Source: Gnetum montanum
Lineage: Eukaryota; Streptophyta; Gnetopsida; Gnetales; Gnetaceae
NCBI GenBank assembly: GCA_015680685.1
Contig: MNCI01028444.1
Coordinates: 646,804-710,803 of the forward strand
Reading direction: 5' to 3'
DNA length: 64,000 bases
The position numbers were made by a program, and so were the translations under genes. Of the stretch, positions 1-10,760 are shown one piece after another (within the stretch, counting starts at the first letter, position 1; each line of letters opens with the position of its first letter). The notes below the pieces were generated by a model. The model searched no databases. It saw only the letters and a program-made list of their open reading frames with translations, and had not been told where the DNA came from.

Positions 1-310
1 AGTCATGTGGCCATGGATGAACAATGGTGTGCACCTTTTTGACATTGGTAGCAATGCACCTTATTTTCTTTTTTTTTCTCTCTCTCTCTCTCTTGAAGCT
101 GTCAAATGAGGGACTGGATGTCATCTATGTATAGTATTCACCATAATGGTTATGAACACCAATGTTGCAATACATTTGTCAATTCGTTCACTAGGCACTT
201 TGAGTCTATCATTCCATGTCACTGTCAATTGTCATTCAGTCAATAATCCCATACCTTCCCAATATTTTGTAAGGAACTCAAGGATGAGTTTTCATTCAGT
301 CATGGGGGTA

Positions 311-1193
311 TGATGAGTCACCAAATAAGCAACCCAATATCAAACCCATGATGTTAGACCCACAATATTAGATCTTTGATATCGAATACACGATATCGGA
401 TGGGCCAAGCGACATTGGACATGTGATGTCGAAGCCATCTCGTTGGCTATAAATAAGAGACAAGGGTGCTTGGTCTTGGGTAGTAATTTTTCAGTCCCTT
501 AGCTAAACTCTTGCAGTTTTTCTGTTCTAGAGTTAGAATTATTTCTGAGTGCCCACAGTAGGAGTCATAGAGTGAATGGATTTTTATTCAAGCATTGTGT
601 ACCTGAGCACACCTTGTGTCCAAAAATAAAGATGAACTTTGTGATAAAATTTGCAACATTCAAAATAGATTAATTATTGCATTTAATGTTATTTACTATT
701 ATTTGATTCTTTCAGTATTTAATTAATGTTATTTCCATAGAGTTATTAATTATCAGTTATCAATGAATTAGCACACTCAGCACGACCACTTCGAGCATAC
801 GTGGAACACTTGGTAACCCAGTAGCAACTAGCATTTGGTAATCCCAGTAGTGTAAACTAGTTTAGGATGTGTCCAGAGAGTGGGAACATATGCTGGTGTT
901 AGGATTTGATGCACATTAGAGTTACAAAAACCCATTAGTTAATTAAATCTTTTCATTGCACATACTTAGGAGACCAGGATAGAAAATATAAAAAGAAAAC
1001 ATAAAAGTCATATACCTTAAGTTTATTTAATCATACAACTGTGCCTTACAAGTAAGCTTGGGAAGACAATGACCGCATAACTCATCCTTTTTCTATGTAG
1101 CTGCATAAGCACTTAATCATTGGTGTTTTACCAAATCATGCGTGAATGCTTGTATTCGTATGGTTGGGCATAGGGTTACCTTACTGCTCATCA
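311..1193 (+). repeat. 3' LTR of RT-E
   Basis: The LTR begins TGATGAGTCACC and ends CTGCTCATCA, the same TGATGAG...CTCATCA ends as the RT-A LTR read on its own strand. It follows the purine-rich TCATGGGGGTA (300-310). A TATA box sits at 448-455. The stretch from about 555 (GAGTGCCCAC) onward is similar to the RT-A LTR around its GGGTGCCCACC. Upstream of the TATA box are several GATATCG/ATCGG motifs (about 370-440). Confidence 0.8.
448..455 (+). promoter_or_regulatory. TATA box of RT-E LTR
   Basis: TATAAATA follows a CpG-palindrome cluster (CGATATCG-like, about 370-440). The RT-A, RT-B and RT-C LTRs have the same order: palindrome cluster, then TATA box. Confidence 0.6.
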
Positions 1194-2227
1194 GCCAACA
1201 ACAACTTGATGATTAACCATAGAAGCCAAGATCTAGGGAGAGCCATGGACCATCACCAAATGTGTCATATGTTGAGATGATCTATACATCTACAAAAGAA
1301 TCATGAAGTGTATCATATTCAAAATGAACCCCACCAACCAAGATTCATTCAAAGATATTAGTGATCAAGAAACCTGACTATGCCTCTCTCCAAGGTCAAT
1401 GAACTACAAGAAACATTAGTAAAACACCAATCTAGGTAACTCTTACCCATCTTATATTATTATTAGAATGTAATGGATTTAGATCATCATTAAATTTCCT
1501 ATAGATGATTAGTAACCATGACTTGAGTTGATTTGGTTTTGTTTGAAAATTAGTATCCCTAAAATACCCCTATAAAGTGGTGTTACCTATCCTTACTTAA
1601 CAATTGTAAAGATACTGGTAAGTTTAAAGGAGACAACCTAGTAATAAAGATTGGTTCATCCTCACTCAATTAATAAAGGTTACTATCATGGGAATCATAG
1701 GAAAAACTAGTACTCATTGGTGATGTTGAGATATCTCACTTCTCCCTAATACCTAATATCTAAGCTTGATGCAAGAGATTAGGCTTACAACATGCTTATT
1801 AATTTATAACAACAAAGTATTATCTTCATGTCCAAAGATTGATATATCATATATAAGAAACCTAGAATCATTTACAAGTGATAATGTCATCCATACATCA
1901 ACCTAGTAATACCATTTTGATAGAATAAGCTAGTTTGGATCCTTCAAAATCTTGTAGTTGAAAACATGTTCAAGGCATAGTACTCTTGGACCTTGGACCT
2001 TGAAACACTGGTTGCAAGGTAAAACATTGGTTTCAAAATCTTGTAGTTGAAACCATGTAGCATCATGGCCAGCCAACCATAAGTTGTGCTAGTAGTAATG
2101 ACCCTGCCCCACCACACTGATGTAGCATCATCATTATTTGTCCTCTACCATGCCATGCCCTTGCCCTATGTCATCATCTCCATCATCATCTTCCACATCA
2201 TCGTTATTCGTAATGATGTTGTTTGTC
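1194..2227. other. Unassigned AT-rich spacer
   Basis: No gene, LTR or repeat is recognised here. The sequence is AT-rich with stops in all frames. A short repeated phrase (CTTGTAGTTGAAA followed by CATGT) occurs at about 1951 and 2040. Confidence 0.4.
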
Positions 2228-2587
2228 GATGCCAAGAATCATCATCCCCTTTGGTGTATCACAAACACCATCGATGTTGAGAATCATTTCCCTCTCTAGC
2301 ACACCATAGTCACCACCGATGTAGAGAATCATTGTCCTCTTAAGTGCACCATGAACATTGTTGATGTTGAGAATTTTTTCCCCCTTCAGCGCACCATAGA
2401 CATCACTAGCGCTAGGAATTGTCCTTCCCTCCAGTGCATCATAGATACCACCAAAGATGGGCATTGTTGTCTCCTCCAACTTATCGTAAAAATAGCTAAT
2501 GCTAAGAATCATTGCTTCCTTTGGTGCACCATGAACACGGTTGGTGCTAGAAATTGTCGCCTCCTTTAGCATTGCTATAGGGAAACC
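2228..2587 (-). repeat. 45-bp minisatellite, eight units, open on the minus strand
   Basis: Eight consecutive units of exactly 45 bp can be laid out, each with an anchor like GATGTTGAGAATCATT and a second half like GTGCACCATGAACA. Because 45 is a multiple of three, the minus strand stays open from 2572 to 2204 with a 15-residue period (pattern V-x-G-A-L-K-x-x-x-I-L-x-I-x-x). The units are diverged, so the array is old. No conventional protein family is recognised, and whether it is translated is unknown. Confidence 0.75.
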
Positions 2588-2934
2588 CTTGCATACCTCT
2601 ACATTGCACTAATCCACGTAGATGGCCATGTAGGCCCTAACTAGGGCCATGTAGGCCTTGGTGAGGGCCACGCAAGCAACTACAACCTCTACCCACCTCC
2701 TCTGCCACTCTCCTTGCATGTAATGCTTGCTAGTTCTGTGCTCCTATGGCCACTACCATTATCCCTACTCTTACCATAGTCCTTACCTCTACCCTTGATA
2801 ATGGAAAATTTTTTTCTTCAACCAACAAAGAATTCAAATTTTTTGTTAATTGACAGATGATTTAAAATTTCTATTAGTTAGAAAGAAAAACATTTTCAAA
2901 ATAAAATTGATGCACTGGTAGGAAATAAGATAAT
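2588..2934. other. Unassigned spacer
   Basis: No recognisable gene is present. A short duplicated phrase around TAGGGCCATGTAGGCC is visible near 2620-2660. Confidence 0.35.
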
Positions 2935-3015
2935 AATTTCAGAATTAAGCATGCTTGTCCTAGAGTAGTACATGGGATGGGTGACCTCTTGAGAAGTCTC
3001 ATCTTTTGTGCGAAA
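2935..3015 (+). rRNA. 5S rRNA-derived fragment (3' half)
   Basis: The segment reads like the 3' half of plant 5S rRNA and keeps the order of the internal RNA polymerase III promoter: an A-box-like GAATTAAGCATGCTTG, an intermediate-element-like AGAGTAGTACATGGGATG, then a C-box-like GGGTGACCTCTTGAGAAGTC. The 5' half of the 5S gene is not present, so this is not a functional gene. Sources could be a Cassandra-type TRIM element (whose LTRs carry 5S sequence), a 5S-derived SINE, or a degraded 5S copy. No second copy or LTR pair was found in the window. Confidence 0.75.
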
Positions 3016-3555
3016 GGTTTTGGACCTTAGAAGCCATAACTTTTGACTCTAAAATCCTTTTTCAGCAAATAAAAGCTTGTTTCCTATAGATTTCAACCTT
3101 CTAAACTTAATGGTAAGGTTAGATTTATCATTTGGATAGTTGATGATATATTTAAGTATGCCTTGAGAAACCATAACTTAGATAATTTACCATGCCTAAC
3201 AATTTAATTGTCGGAACTTACAAATTTGGCCTTTTGGACCTTAAGATTAACTACTTAACCTCTATAGATAGTCTTCTCTTTCTAACTTCTAGTTTATTAT
3301 TAGTTACATTACTAGAGTCAATGTCTTAATGGGGGGTAGAAAGGTTGCTAATAAGTCTAGGTAATGTAGCTAGTTGTTACCAACAAGGTTAGTTGGAGAA
3401 TTAGTTGATAAATCAGTTGGTGAACCAAAATGATTAAGAAGATGTATATCAATTCATCTTGCAACCAAATTATATGATAGAATGGAGAGTCATAATCTCA
3501 TTCCAACAAGGTGTATGATACCTATAAAGAGTAATGATCTAGGAGAGAATCCAAG
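3016..3555. other. Unassigned, possibly 5' part of the CCR4-like copy
   Basis: This lies between the 5S fragment and the first recognisable CCR4-like residues. No clear protein similarity was seen. It could hold a decayed N-terminal part or leader of the pseudogene. Confidence 0.3.
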
Positions 3556-3890
3556 AAGGAGAATGAAAGTTACAACATACAATGTGCTATAAGATCCCTA
3601 GCCAATGAAGGACAATATTTGCTATGTCCACCATGGGCCTTGGACTGGCATGGGTATTGATATCCATGCATCTTAGTAGAATTACAAGATTTGGATATTG
3701 ATGTCTTATGCCTACAAGAAGTCTTGTCATAGGAATTTCTATACCAATTCCAACTAGACTTGGGAGAGATGGGATACAAAGGTATTTATAAGAAAAAAGG
3801 TTCTTATGAAATTTCTCTTTCGAGCCATATAGATTATTCTATTGTGGAAATCACAACATGGATGGTTGTATAATCTTTTATAAAGAAGCT
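3556..3890 (+). pseudogene. CCR4-like deadenylase pseudogene, N-terminal part of nuclease domain
   Basis: Reading the + strand gives the start of an endonuclease/exonuclease/phosphatase (EEP) fold of the plant CCR4-homologue type: a TYNVL strand motif, a CPPWALDW block, the catalytic-site block LDIDVLCLQEVL carrying the Mg-binding glutamate, then GYKGIYKKKG and DGCIIFYK just before the break. CCR4 proteins shorten mRNA poly(A) tails. The frame has in-frame stops (for example after TYNVL and after LQEVLS), so it is dead. The copy is interrupted at 3890 by RT-D and resumes in frame at 41767. No intron is visible inside it, which fits a retrocopy. The exact CCR4 subfamily cannot be told from this sequence alone. 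Confidence 0.8.
3886..3890. repeat. Left target-site duplication of RT-D
   Basis: AAGCT here faces AAGCC at 41762-41766. Four of five bases match and the difference is a transition. Joining the two sides restores a continuous CCR4-like reading frame. Confidence 0.7.
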
Positions 3891-5174
3891 TATGGATCAT
3901 TGAACATAGAAGGGGAGTGAATAAGTTTCCCAAAAAAATTATTTAACACAAAGCACACACAAACTTTAACATGGTTGCCCAACTTGGGTAGTCCACACTT
4001 GAAGGGTAGTTCACAAGCATACCTCTAGACTTTTTTCCTTCCAAATTATGGTTTGAAGGGTATCACACCTTGTACAATCTTCAAGCCCCACTCTAGAGTG
4101 TTGTGGTGCAACACCAACCACTTAACCCTGCATGGTCCTATTAGGCTCAGAATGTGGTTTCTAGGCTTTCACGACCTTTACAATCTTAAGCTTTTGCACC
4201 AAAGTGTTGTACTACAGCACTAACAACTCAATTCCATAAGATCTCGACAAACTCAAGTAAGATTCCTTCCTGCAAGAAGCATATTAATCCTACAGGGCAA
4301 CGAGAGAGAACAATTACAAGGGATGAATGCAACTCAATTTGTTTATCCTTGTATGTTGAGGTACAACACACTTTACAATAAACAAATGATAATACAATGA
4401 AGAGTAATATAGATTACAATGATTGAAAAAATGATTGTACAATGATTATATAATGACTTGCATATTTCTCAATGCATATGATGTCTTCTTATAGCTACCA
4501 TGTTTCTAAATTCATCTTGGAACTTGTGCAATAGCTAGACAATAGTCACTAATGGTCATGGAAGATATCTTCTTTGTGTGTGAGACATCTTTCTAAATTT
4601 TCCTTCTATTCTAGGAAGACAACTTTGTTTGGGAAGTATGTCTTTCTAAAATCTCTATTCTAGGAAGATGTCTTTGTTTGATGAAAGATGTCTTTTTGAA
4701 TTTGGCTTGTATTTTAGGAAGATATTTTTTTCTAATGAAATACGTCTTTGTCTAATGAAAGACATCTATTATTTTGTAGAGATGTCTTTGCCTATGCTAC
4801 CTACTAGAAAGACATCTTTGGTATGGGAAAGATGTCTCTTCTATAGGGGCCAAAAATGAAATTTCTTTTTTTCATGCTAGAAGTCTCTAGATGCCTCCAA
4901 AAAAGTTTTCATATACCTTATAACCTCATAGACTCATCAAAATGATCTAGAAACATTACAAGATATGCCAAAACATCCAAGAATCATCCTCAACAAAAAT
5001 AGACACATTTTGCTTGAATTCTTCATATTCGTCCATGCTTCCTTGAGTCCTTATGATTCAGAATTTACTTATGAGTCCTTGAGTCCTTTACTCTTACTCC
5101 TATAAACACAACAACCACAAAAAAATCCTTGTACTTCATTTTCCTTAATGTTTTTAAATACCAAAAGTTCAACA
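3891..5174 (-). repeat. 3' LTR of RT-D (left copy)
   Basis: It matches 40486-41761 along its length. The start has decayed from TGTGGATCATTG to TATGGATCATTG; the end is GTTCAACA. The segment 4560-4860 contains a loose array of AAGATGTCTT/AAGACATCTT motifs, also present in the partner LTR. Confidence 0.85.
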
Positions 5175-6225
5175 ATATCCCCCTTTTTGGTAATGTCCAA
5201 AACTTAAAAAATGGATTAGTCTTTATCACAATATCATAATACATAAGCTACTTTTCCTCCTTTTTAAACATAACCAAAAAGGATGATGCATATAAACCTA
5301 TATCTTAAATAAATATCATTTTACAACAAAAACAGATAGTTAGGGAGATTCATTGCATAACAAGCATAACCATTATCACATAAATCTCTTCCCCCATATG
5401 GACAACATCCAAAAGAATCTAAATACCTACAAAAATATTTCATGATATAAATGTTCATGACATAAAATCATTTTGCAAGAGAACTAGTTGAAGAGTCATT
5501 AATTTTATAGGGCTAATGAAGTACAATTAGTTTTTATGAAGAGCGATCCTTCATCTATTCACAATAGGAAGCATAATTGATCCAAGAATATTAGTAACTT
5601 GTCTACCATGATTCTAAAATCATTTAACATTCTTTTGAAAAGATCAATAATCTAATATCAAGTTCATGGCAAGAGAGTTTAAAACATGCATATTCAACTT
5701 TTAAGACAAAACAACACATCTAATCATGCTGATATATCAAAATATTGAAAACAACCAATCAACTATTTATCCAAAAGAAGAATCATAAACTAATATATTA
5801 TAATCATATTAAAGGCAAGAAAGATAGCATATGGATATACCTCATATCTTACCAAAAGAGATCATGAACATGTATTCTAGTACAACACCTATTCTAGTAC
5901 ATCTCAATTCATATTTGTAATAAGGGCCTTAGGTACTTAAAAAGATATATTTTCAACATATAAAATATCAAATAATAAATAGAGATCACAAGTAAGTTTA
6001 AATAACATATAAACATTAGGAGCTTTCACCAAAAAAGTTCATCTTTAGCCAAGGAGTTAATGAATGTCATTTTTTTACAATATTACCATATGAATATGCT
6101 CTTCCTTGCTCATTTTTAGTTGAGGATGAGTTGAAATATGAAGTTTTGCTACTTGAGTGCCTTTTGGTAAAATCCTCAAGAGAATCCCCCTACACAGGTG
6201 GCCTCTTGGATTAGGTACAAGCTTC
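5175..6225 (-). other. RT-D 3' internal region with polypurine tract
   Basis: Immediately next to the left LTR, the minus strand has AAAAAGGGGGATAT (5175-5188 on the + strand as its complement), a typical polypurine tract that primes plus-strand DNA synthesis. The rest is AT-rich without recognised coding capacity, up to the RT-A insertion at 6231. Pol domains would be expected in this neighbourhood of a full Copia element and are absent. Confidence 0.65.
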
Positions 6226-6230
6226 CCCTA
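6226..6230. repeat. Left target-site duplication of RT-A
   Basis: CCCTA here matches CCCTA at 38057-38061 exactly, the 5-bp duplication expected for a Ty3/gypsy insertion. Confidence 0.85.
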
Positions 6231-7138
6231 TGATGAGTGATGAAACGTACCCCTATGCTCAACCATACGAATCACAAAGCATTCACGCACAATCCAATTG
6301 AATTTCACAAACTCTATGTCTTCCAATACACTAGTTGTCTAGGAAGTGAACCTTACCCTAAAGGTCATTCATTATCTTCCCAAGTACACTTGTGATGTAC
6401 AAAGGTATGGTTAAGTATAATTGAGGCACATGATTTTTATTATTTTAGGTTTTATGTTCCTTGGTACTTAAAGTAGAGAGATGAAGTAATTTAATAACTA
6501 ATTTAATTTAACTACTTAACTAGTCTCTAACTAGTTCTAACATAAGCATCTGGTCCCACTTTCTGTACACATCCTGAACCCATGTATCCACTACTAGGTT
6601 ACCAAGTGCTATGCTACTAGGTAGACCAAGCAATAACATTGTTGGGATTACCAAGCAAATACATGTTTACGCTCAAAGTAGTCATATTTATGTGCTTAAC
6701 ATATTTAGCTTAATTAATTACATATTTAATGAAAACAATAAATGCATAAATAAATCATTAATCTATTCTAAGTGTTGTAAGGTTTGATTCAAAGGCTTGT
6801 CTTTATTATCGTACACATTGGTGTGGTTTAAGTACAATAGTGCTCAAATAAAGATCCATATACTTTCTAACTTCTATGGTGGGCACCCAGATAGATATTC
6901 TAATTTTTAAATGGAAAAACTATAAGATCTCTATTACAACTATGACTTCTCCCCATAAACACAATTGTGAACTCATATTTATAGTTTTTATTATCGGGCC
7001 ACGTCGATGGGGCCTCGTAGACATAGCAAACGCTGCATTGATGTAGCCTTATTGATGGGACAACACCAAATAAATGGGGCCCCATAAATGAGGTCACATT
7101 AACAGGGGTTCATTAATGTAACACTTTGATGCTCATCA
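6231..7138 (-). repeat. 3' LTR of RT-A
   Basis: It begins TGATGAGTGATG and ends GCTCATCA on the + strand, matching the split copy at 18543-18903 plus 37474-38056. A TATA box for the minus strand is at 6976-6983. On its upstream side lies a group of GATGGGGCC and ATCGATGG-like motifs (about 7000-7090). The minus-strand polypurine tract lies at 7139-7150. Confidence 0.9.
6976..6983 (-). promoter_or_regulatory. TATA box of RT-A 3' LTR
   Basis: TATAAATA on the minus strand; the equivalent in the other LTR is at 37895-37902. GATGGGGC motifs lie upstream. Confidence 0.55.
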
Positions 7139-7364
7139 TACACCCATGACTAAATAATAAAAAGTCATCCTTGAGTTCCTTTACAAAATTGGAAAGCTAT
7201 ATAGTTATTAACTGACTCTTAACATAACAAAACTAAATGCCCAGGTGTACAAATCAACACATTACAAAAAATTTTGGTGTTCATGAGACAAAATTAAACA
7301 CCATAAAATGACTACACAAAATTGGACAGCACATCCTCTGATGGCATGAAGATGGAGGAAAAGA

Positions 7365-10300
7365 TTAGACAGTCCTAGGTAGTGGAGGCTCTTGAGGTTC
7401 TGAAGGACCTTTACTGACTTTGGGCATGTGTAGTGGCTAAGGTAACTATGGCTATCCTGCTATGTCTATAACCTCTAGTGAAAGGTGAAAGGCATCTAGT
7501 AATGCCTTCATCTTCTCCTCCTAACTCTAGGGATCATTCACAATCCACACAACATCACCAATGTGGGTTGGAATGGGGATATCCCATGGATAGGGTATTA
7601 CTAAGAATAAATCCTTAGTATTGACAAACTTGGTAGTGAATTATTTGCATTCAACATCGAACTCCATGATTGTGTTTTGTAGCTCCTAGTAGTCATTCAT
7701 CCTTATGGTCAGGTTCTTAGCAATAGGTCTTTAATTAGTGTATTTTCCCTTAAGAACTTTGAGTTCAACATTTGCCATTGTAAGATTTTTCTTGGTTTTT
7801 TGTAATGCTTAAACTCATCCTCATACAACAAGTATGAGTTGGCCACATGCTTCTATATTTTTGATCACAGCTATCTAGTAGTCAACATGGCCAAATTGAC
7901 ATATAAGAGATTGGAAAGATCCATGTATTCTTTCATCTTGTCAATATCCAACTTCTTCATGAAGATCTCAGCCTTGTTGTAGGCATCTATCACATCAATG
8001 ATGGGTTGCAACAATTCTCTTCCTTACTGGAGTTGCTGGAGGATTTCATTCATTTTCATCTTTGCCAACTAGATGTGTTTTTCATTTACTTTTTTCTATA
8101 AATTGACCTAATCTTTGTAATGATCCTTGACTCTCTCAAATTTGAGAGCCTTTGATTTTCAAGTGGCTACCTCCATCACAATATTCTAGTGAAGGGCACA
8201 AACCTCCTCCATGGAGAGATTTCTATTTTCTATTACCAATATTCTTAGCTCTATGTTCACTTTGGCTAGTTTCTCTTGCTATTGATGGATGAAGTGAGTT
8301 AATTACTATTTTTACTCATCAACATTCTGCAGGGATGGTTCTTTATAGTTAATTGTACATTCTCCTAGCGAGTCTAATCCAAGGCCTTCTAAATTTTGTG
8401 TTGTGTAGCCTCTACCAAGGATTAGTAGAACACCATTGTCTCCCTTGCACCCTCAACCCCTTTTAGTTTGGTGTGAAGCTATTCAAGAGCTTCATTGTTT
8501 GTCAATGTCAGGTTGAAAAATGCAAGGTCAACAATTTGGATTATTAATTCATAAACTTTAGTAGTCAAGCATTGGTTCAGCTCCTTAGCTATTTTAAGTT
8601 ATCCCTCCAAGATGATGCTTTTACCCCTTGCCTCTAATAACTTCAACTAGGTTGCAGTAATATTTTCTAGAAGATCAAAGACATTTGAAAGCGGTTGCCC
8701 AGTTCCCACTAGTTGATCCAATTGTTCTTCATGTTATGTTGCATTTATTCTACCACTTGTGATCCTTGTGAACATCTGCACATCCTTGAGTGCTATGATG
8801 TCTAGTACAAATGCTATAGGTGCGTTGAGTATTTTGGAAATTTAGTCAACAACCACCTCTGCTACTTTCTCCTATCCTTGGCGCTCCATCACTAATACCA
8901 TTGCCCCCTTGCCTTCCTCTAAATGCATTGAGAAGGTTGTGATATTTCTAGAGATTTTTGGAAGTGGTTATTATTCTACAAGAGATATCGTGACCTCTCT
9001 AGTGCTAGGATTCAACCTCACGAACAACTATGTTCTTTGGGCCAAGAAAATGGATCCACCCTTATCCATCAAGCTAATTATTTGGGCCATCTCATTTAGG
9101 TGACTCATTAATAGTCAATACATAAATGGGTCCCCACCACTCATGCCTGCTCGTTTCTCTTATTCACTTAGAGCCATTGTTGGTACTCACATAATCATTA
9201 GGTAGTTATAGTGACATTTGACATAGTTATTTGGGTGGTAGGTGGAGGTGGTTGATGCTACTCCTATTCTTGAATGGTTGTGGTAGGCATCTTGTCTTTT
9301 ATTATTTCTACCCAATTAGTGGTCAAGGCATGCTTGACAACATCATTCGTATAATGAACTATTCCTCCCCTCCAATAGAGTTTTCTAATGAGGCATGGAA
9401 AGGGGATTTCCTTCCTTCCACATTCATTTTCTTTAAATTGTTTCTTCATCTCTAGATAGATCAATTGTGGAAGCTTGACAAGGAATCTCCCACTTAGAGA
9501 AGCACATGCATGGGTAGAAAAGGTGATGATTTTTCCTAGCCTCACCATGGGATTGAGGTGAAAGGTCACAATCTTATAGTGGATACTTTTTGCTTGTGTG
9601 AGTGCACAGAAACGCCTTGCAGTTAACACCATAGCACCATTGCATCCATTCTTTCTTGATGCTGGCATCTACTTGCATTAGAATCTCAGCAAGATTCACC
9701 CCTATTTTTGGAAACCCAAGCACTTTAGCAATGGTCTACACTAAGTAGGACACTAAGATGTCCTTGATTTTTACCATTGATTTGGCTTACCTATTGTTCT
9801 AGATTAAAAATATCTCTCCCATGTACCACTCCTCAATGGAAGTGATGATTGGCCACATGGGAGAGGTCTTCAATTGGTCTTGCACTTTTTTTGGTGCTTA
9901 CTCTAGGAAAGGGCCAAATTTTAACTCCTAAAGCATCATTTTTTGGACCTCCCTTGATTTGATTTGATTTAGGTAGGCTTCTTTCAAGGTCACCTCAAGG
10001 TTACCTCAAGATTTTCTTATTGCATTGGTGCATCATCTTAGTGGGAATGTTCAATTGCTATTACTAGTTCTAGAATCTATCAAATAGATTGCACCTTGGC
10101 CTCTTCCCTAAGAGGACTTGTGGCATGGGTTGCATGTGGTTATTCTTAGGCCTTTTCTTGGCTCCTTTCTATTTTAGGTTGTTTCTCACTTGGTTGAGAT
10201 GGTCTTGCTTCCTACGTATGTTTGCCTTTTGGTGTCATCTATGGTCACAACACATCTATGGATTAGTAGATATAATGTGTAACTTTAAATTTTTGAATAC

Positions 10301-10518
10301 CTTGTCTTGTCAATTAATTACAATTTGGTTAAGGTTGAACCATGGAAAATTGATTATTTTATTAATTTTTATTGTAAATGTCACCTTAGCTCCTCAAAAA
10401 GGTTTAACTCTTGTAATTTGGTATTTAATAGTTGATTTCTTAGTTAAACCTTTATGGGAGTTAGAAAAATGGCAAAAAAACTTTCTATCAAAAATGGCAC
10501 ATTTGTGGCCTCCATGAT
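7365..10518 (-). pseudogene. RT-A additional sense gene after integrase (decayed)
   Basis: Downstream of integrase, the minus strand reads as a coherent but stop-ridden protein. It may start near 10518 (MEATNVPFLIE). A part near 9880-9660 reads PIITSIEEWYMGEIFL and ends with a lysine-rich block; 9668-9264 is still open and holds GKIITFSTHACASLSG and FPCLIRKLYWRGGI. The latter pattern resembles the conserved end of the plant retrotransposon-associated 'putative plant transposon protein' domain. The section 8600-7800 reads as helical, coiled-coil-like sequence (ELRILVIENRNLSMEEV). Athila elements often carry an extra envelope-like gene at this position, so that is an alternative. Function is unknown. 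Confidence 0.55.
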
Positions 10519-10674
10519 GAAGAGCTTACCTCTAGTATCTATAGGGTTGAAGAACAAAGTGATTTAGATAAATGGTTAGGAAGTTATGGCCTCTAAAAGG
10601 TTATGGGCTCTAAGAATTTGAAAAACTCCCTTGGCGTTTGTGAGAAAATGTAAAAATTTCAAAGTGGAATCACA

Positions 10675-10760
10675 CATATATATAGTATTTTTTCACTATG
10701 TTGATAGGGTCTTGTTTATAAGGCCTCATATATAGATCTGCTCCATCGATGGGGCCTTGT
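10675..10760 (-). promoter_or_regulatory. Internal promoter-like block of RT-A
   Basis: A TATATATA run (10675-10684) is followed on its upstream (minus-strand) side by GTTGATAGGGTC and ATCGATGGGGCC motifs. The RT-A LTR shows the same order: TATA, then GTTGATGGGGC and ATCGACGGGGC. It sits just ahead of the additional gene. The related fragment RT-F has a similar block at 62460-62560. A role as a second promoter is inference. Confidence 0.45.

Larger units (their letters stand above)
1..1193 (+). mobile_element. RT-E: 3' end of an Athila-like Ty3/gypsy element
   Basis: The window opens inside the 3' untranslated part of an element and runs through its 3' LTR. The stretch 250-310 (a run about an extended ORF end, then TCATGGGGGTA) matches the reverse complement of 7139-7200 in RT-A, which is the polypurine-tract side of that element. 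The LTR that follows shares its start, promoter layout and end with the RT-A LTR. This is therefore a + strand relative of RT-A; its coding part lies outside the window to the left. Bases 1-250 show no coding signal. The right target-site duplication cannot be checked without the left end. Confidence 0.75.

Noticed and set aside
10089-10517. A 142-codon + strand open frame, hydrophobic
   Set aside because: It is the opposite strand of the RT-A additional gene. Its amino acids are an AT-rich by-product and no relative has it.
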